Shown here: positions 61,538-64,000 of the stretch, piece after piece
How positions within the stretch are numbered: the stretch's first letter is position 1
How the letters are laid out: each line of letters begins with the position of its first letter
Assembly: GCF_020829495.1 (NCBI RefSeq)
Contig: NZ_JAIVFQ010000012.1
Coordinates: 62,001-126,000, forward strand
Direction of reading: 5' to 3'
DNA length: 64,000 nucleotides
DNA from: Nostoc favosum CHAB5714
GTDB taxonomy: Bacteria > Cyanobacteriota > Cyanobacteriia > Cyanobacteriales > Nostocaceae
Position numbers and translations under genes: made by a program
Notes under the pieces: generated by a model
What the model was told of the DNA's origin: nothing
What the model saw: the letters and a program-made list of their open reading frames with translations, nothing else
The model's database searches: none

Positions 61538-62689
61538 ATGACAAAATTAAACAAACCGAGTGTACTTGGAATGTTTGCTTCTGCAGCTGATTCACAACAG
61601 ATATTTGAGCTTGAAGAACGAGTAGAAGATTTACAGGCAGAGATTACAAGATTAAAAGATGAAGAAGCACAGGGAAAGCTTGCTGAAGAAGAACGTACAG
61701 TCCTCAATCAAACTATTGAAGACCTACGAGAACATTTGAAAGCATCTGGAATTTTTAAAATTCACTATAGTGAAGTAAGACCCAATCCAAAACAAGCAAG
61801 GCAAACATTTACTTCGGATAGTATTCGGAGTATGGCTGTTTCCATTAGAGAGGAAGGGCAACAACAGCCGATTATTTTACTACCGGGAAATCTCATTTTT
61901 GATGGAGAACGGAGATGGAGATCAGTTGCAGAAGAGTTACAGCCAGAAATTGAAACACTTGATGCAGTGATGCTTCTAAAAGAACTTTCTGAAGAGGAAT
62001 TACATGCACGCACTTTATTAACTAGTCTTCACCGAGAAAGCTTGAATGAGCTAGATTTAGCCGAAGGTTTAATTCAACAGGCTAAGTTAGCTTTGGAATT
62101 TGAACAGGAAGAAGTAGTTAGAGCACTTAGGAGAGCAATAGCTAGATTAAACGCAAAAAAACTTTTGCCCCAATTAACTGAATTGGTTATTTTAACTAGA
62201 AAAGAGCAGTCAGAAGGTATTAAAGCATTTAATTTAGATGAAATAGAACAAAGTATTCTTCTGTTGTTATTACGTTTTCAACAAAATCCAGCATCAGTAG
62301 ATGCAAATGTCTTTCCTTGCTTGCGGCTTTCAGAAGACTTAAAAATTGCGATTAGAGAATCAGGACTTGGTGCAAACCATGCCCGATCACTCCAAAAACT
62401 AAATTCCAAAAATTTAAAAGTTGAAGAAACTAAAGCTCTTAAAATCCGACAAGATGTTACATCACAAGTTTTGCAAGAAAGGCTAACAGTCGCTCAAACT
62501 CGTTTTCTAGTTGCCCAAACTATTGCTCAACATGCTCCTGAAACAAAACCTAAACCAAATCACCAAATCAGTTCTCTAATTCGAGATGTCTCAGCAACTA
62601 AGGTTGAAGATATCCAGCAAGAGCAACTGAGAGATTTATTGGCTGTATTAGAAGCTAAGGTAAAAGAGATTCGGAAAAAGTTGGACTAA
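61538..62689 (+). CDS. parB: ParB partition protein
   Basis: 383 residues. An N-terminal coiled coil (about 20-70) is followed by the ParB/Srx nucleotide-binding domain: VRPNPKQARQTF, SIREEGQQQPIIL and DGERRWRS (the CTPase region). A helical DNA-binding and dimer domain completes it. It would bind parS and form a partition complex with ParA. The long N-terminal coiled coil is characteristic of cyanobacterial plasmid ParB proteins. Confidence 0.88.
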   Translation: MTKLNKPSVLGMFASAADSQQIFELEERVEDLQAEITRLKDEEAQGKLAEEERTVLNQTIEDLREHLKASGIFKIHYSEVRPNPKQARQTFTSDSIRSMAVSIREEGQQQPIILLPGNLIFDGERRWRSVAEELQPEIETLDAVMLLKELSEEELHARTLLTSLHRESLNELDLAEGLIQQAKLALEFEQEEVVRALRRAIARLNAKKLLPQLTELVILTRKEQSEGIKAFNLDEIEQSILLLLLRFQQNPASVDANVFPCLRLSEDLKIAIRESGLGANHARSLQKLNSKNLKVEETKALKIRQDVTSQVLQERLTVAQTRFLVAQTIAQHAPETKPKPNHQISSLIRDVSATKVEDIQQEQLRDLLAVLEAKVKEIRKKLD

Positions 62690-62724
62690 TACTATCTCGT
62701 CCGACTTAGTTCACTGAACCGGAG

Positions 62725-63057
62725 ATGTCCATGAAATCTATCGAGCGCCCATCTAAACTACCCAAACGGCTTTCGCCTGAATCCCGCAGAGTCAAACCAG
62801 AATTATCAGCCGAATGGTTTCAGCATGTGAGATTTCTAGACTGCGACAAAGCAGTGAGCCGAATTATATTTGAATGCTAACACTGCTAAGAGAGGATACT
62901 TTGTGAGTTTACGGGTGAGCCTGTAGTTGAAGAATATAATGGACGATCTTCAATCATCCAAGGTAAAGTTCAATGCCCCAACTTTGAGCAAACTGCTATT
63001 AGACTGAGTACGGAAGAAGTGCTTTCTACAATAGTGATTCCTTCTCCTTGGACATAA
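62725..63057 (+). pseudogene. Broken small Cys-containing gene
   Basis: A 51-codon frame from ATG 62725 (MSMKSIERPSKLPKRLSPES...FEC) stops at 62880, and from 62902 to 63057 another frame reads CEFTGEPVVEEYNGRSS and VQCPNFEQTAIRL to a stop. Together they look like one small zinc-finger-like protein with a frameshift. Low certainty. Confidence 0.35.
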
Positions 63058-63064
63058 ATAGTTT

Positions 63065-63499
63065 TCAAGAAACCAAATAATTTTTAATCTGGTCTTGCTC
63101 ACGTCGTAAAGCTTTCATTCCTTGTCCATGAGCAGAGCGTACCTTGGAATGACTGAGATTGAATTTTTGTGCAATCTGTTTTACAGTTAGCTTGCCCTGT
63201 CCCTCCAGTCCAAACTGTAACGTTAAGACTTGGACGTTGATTTGGCTTCAAGTCAGCTGACAAATTCTCCAAATCTGACCAGTTGACCAAGCTTTTGGAT
63301 TTGGGTTAACTGTGCTTCTGTTTTATTTACCTCGGTAGCTAGTTCACCCTAGTTGGGGAACGCTCTAGTCGTTGCACTTGAGAATCGTTTTGCTTATCAA
63401 GTTTTGCATTGACCTTACAAGTCTTGTGTAGATAATCTTTTACTCTGGCAATAGCCTCAGAAAGCGACCAATTTCTCGTAGGTAGATTCCAACTGTATC
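63065..63499 (-). pseudogene. Decayed group 2 sigma factor
   Basis: On the minus strand 63499-63440 reads DTVGIYLREIGRF, the region 1.2 start of cyanobacterial group 2 sigma factors, then a stop. After a large internal deletion with frameshifts, 63241-63065 reads VLTLQFGLEGQGKLTVKQIA and QKFNLSHSKVRSAHGQGMKA, which is region 4 (-35 recognition helix-turn-helix). Regions 2 and 3 are missing. Not functional. Confidence 0.75.
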
Positions 63500-63604
63500 A
63501 AAGCTTGGCTAGACATCTTGCGTGGCGGGAAGCTAATTTAATAACAAAGATATTGACAGTAAAGTATAAATCAAACAGTCAACTATTTCAGAGGGTGTAG
63601 GGAA

Positions 63605-63624
63605 CCCACGTTTTGAAACGTGGG
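63605..63624. other. Hairpin of IS605/TnpB-end type
   Basis: cccacgtt-ttga-aacgtggg with gggaac before it and atttaagc after it. Such hairpins occur at the right end of IS200/IS605-type elements and in TnpB guide-RNA scaffolds of cyanobacteria. No tnpA or tnpB is visible nearby, so it is a possible remnant only. Confidence 0.3.
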
Positions 63625-63807
63625 ATTTAAGCAAGGAGCGAAGGCGGAGACACTCCGCCTCTGCGCTTTGTATTTCGCGCTATGCGTCTCGAAATAAATA
63701 TTTTTTTAAGTGGGCTTTAGACCACAACTAAAGTTTTCTATTCCTTCTTCTCTATTTTTTTGTAAGTTAATTTCTACTACGTTCATAGAAAAGATTTCAA
63801 AAATTCT

Positions 63808-63965
63808 GATGGGGGCTATATGGGGGCTATGTGTACCCCAAAAATAGATTAGGGCTTCGATGAGAATTTGACACCTATATGGGGGCTTTGTGGGGGTTTT
63901 ATAGGGTACATTTAGCTATTTGATATTTTGTACCCCACTTAGCCCCCAAGGGGTATGATAAGCTC
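63808..63965. repeat. TGGGGGCT iterons, candidate replication origin or control site
   Basis: Direct copies of (ta)tgggggct at 63810, 63820, 63880 and a variant at 63890, and an inverted copy (tagccccca) around 63950, together with short gtacccc/gggtac blocks. Spacing of about 10 bp between neighbours is iteron-like. A rep gene might lie just beyond the window end. Confidence 0.5.
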
Positions 63966-64000
63966 TTGAGGTTAGAGAGGGAAGGGGCAGAGTTCTGGAG

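Noticed and set aside
63099-63290. 63-codon minus-strand frame
   Set aside because: It runs through the decayed sigma factor in mixed phase; the meaningful translation is in the region 4 frame.
1-64000. tRNA and rRNA genes
   Set aside because: I found no cloverleaf-type sequence or rRNA-like block when reading the window.

Overview
The window looks like part of a large plasmid of a filamentous, heterocyst-type cyanobacterium (Nostoc/Anabaena/Calothrix group). Evidence seen in the sequence: very frequent HIP1 octamers (gcgatcgc), a heptameric STRR-type repeat (27892-27912), short dispersed palindromic repeats (214-312, 26661-26740, 56622-56690), an Atx1-type copper chaperone of cyanobacterial length, and several decayed genes with cyanobacterial motifs. 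Plasmid origin is indicated by relaxase and MobC-like genes, two partition modules (actin-like plus putative ParR; ParA/ParB) and iteron-like repeats at the right end.

Region 1 (1-35,600) is a metal-resistance island. It holds a copper chaperone, Cu+ P1B-ATPase and cupredoxin operon (426-3599), two MerR-family regulators, a CxxC redox protein, a Met/Cys-rich exported protein, a Zn/Cd P1B-ATPase and CDF exporter with a divergent SmtB-type repressor (11,109-15,091), two heavy-metal RND pumps with one membrane-fusion protein (16,494-26,425), a double DUF305 lipoprotein, a DUF4396 membrane protein with a truncated Met-rich multicopper-oxidase-like gene, a glutathione reductase split by an insertion sequence, and a 21-cysteine copper-storage-type four-helix protein. 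Two operator families tie it together: five MerR-type promoters with 20-bp spacers (71, 7115, 7304, 7864, 27551) and four 11-bp-phased ATGAAAT direct repeats (19709, 26528, 27685, 34970) typical of OmpR/PhoB-type regulators. No intact two-component pair is present, only a histidine-kinase tail at 15,069-15,437.

Region 2 (35,600-38,300) is a junction zone with gene fragments, an IS630-type element and a MITE sharing its ends.

Region 3 (38,300-56,400) is the mobilisation and backbone region: two MobD/ParA-like ATPases and a MobE-like membrane protein, an atypical response regulator, a giant 2584-residue multidomain protein (42,855-50,609), a trio of genes with a shared N-terminal Cys motif, a 46-bp perfect palindrome, a MOBP-like relaxase and a MobC-like protein. 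The giant protein appears to combine a single-chain RNA-polymerase-like core (RdRP/YonO type, DYDGD motif), an AlkB-like dioxygenase, a PUA/ASCH-like segment, a NADAR-like domain and a SLOG domain. It is the strongest candidate for an undescribed system and fits the 'polyvalent protein' concept of conjugative elements.

Region 4 (56,400-64,000) carries partition genes with repeats, a decayed group 2 sigma factor, a hairpin of IS605/TnpB-end type and TGGGGGCT iterons that may belong to a replication origin. All functional assignments come from reading motifs by eye; none was tested by database search.
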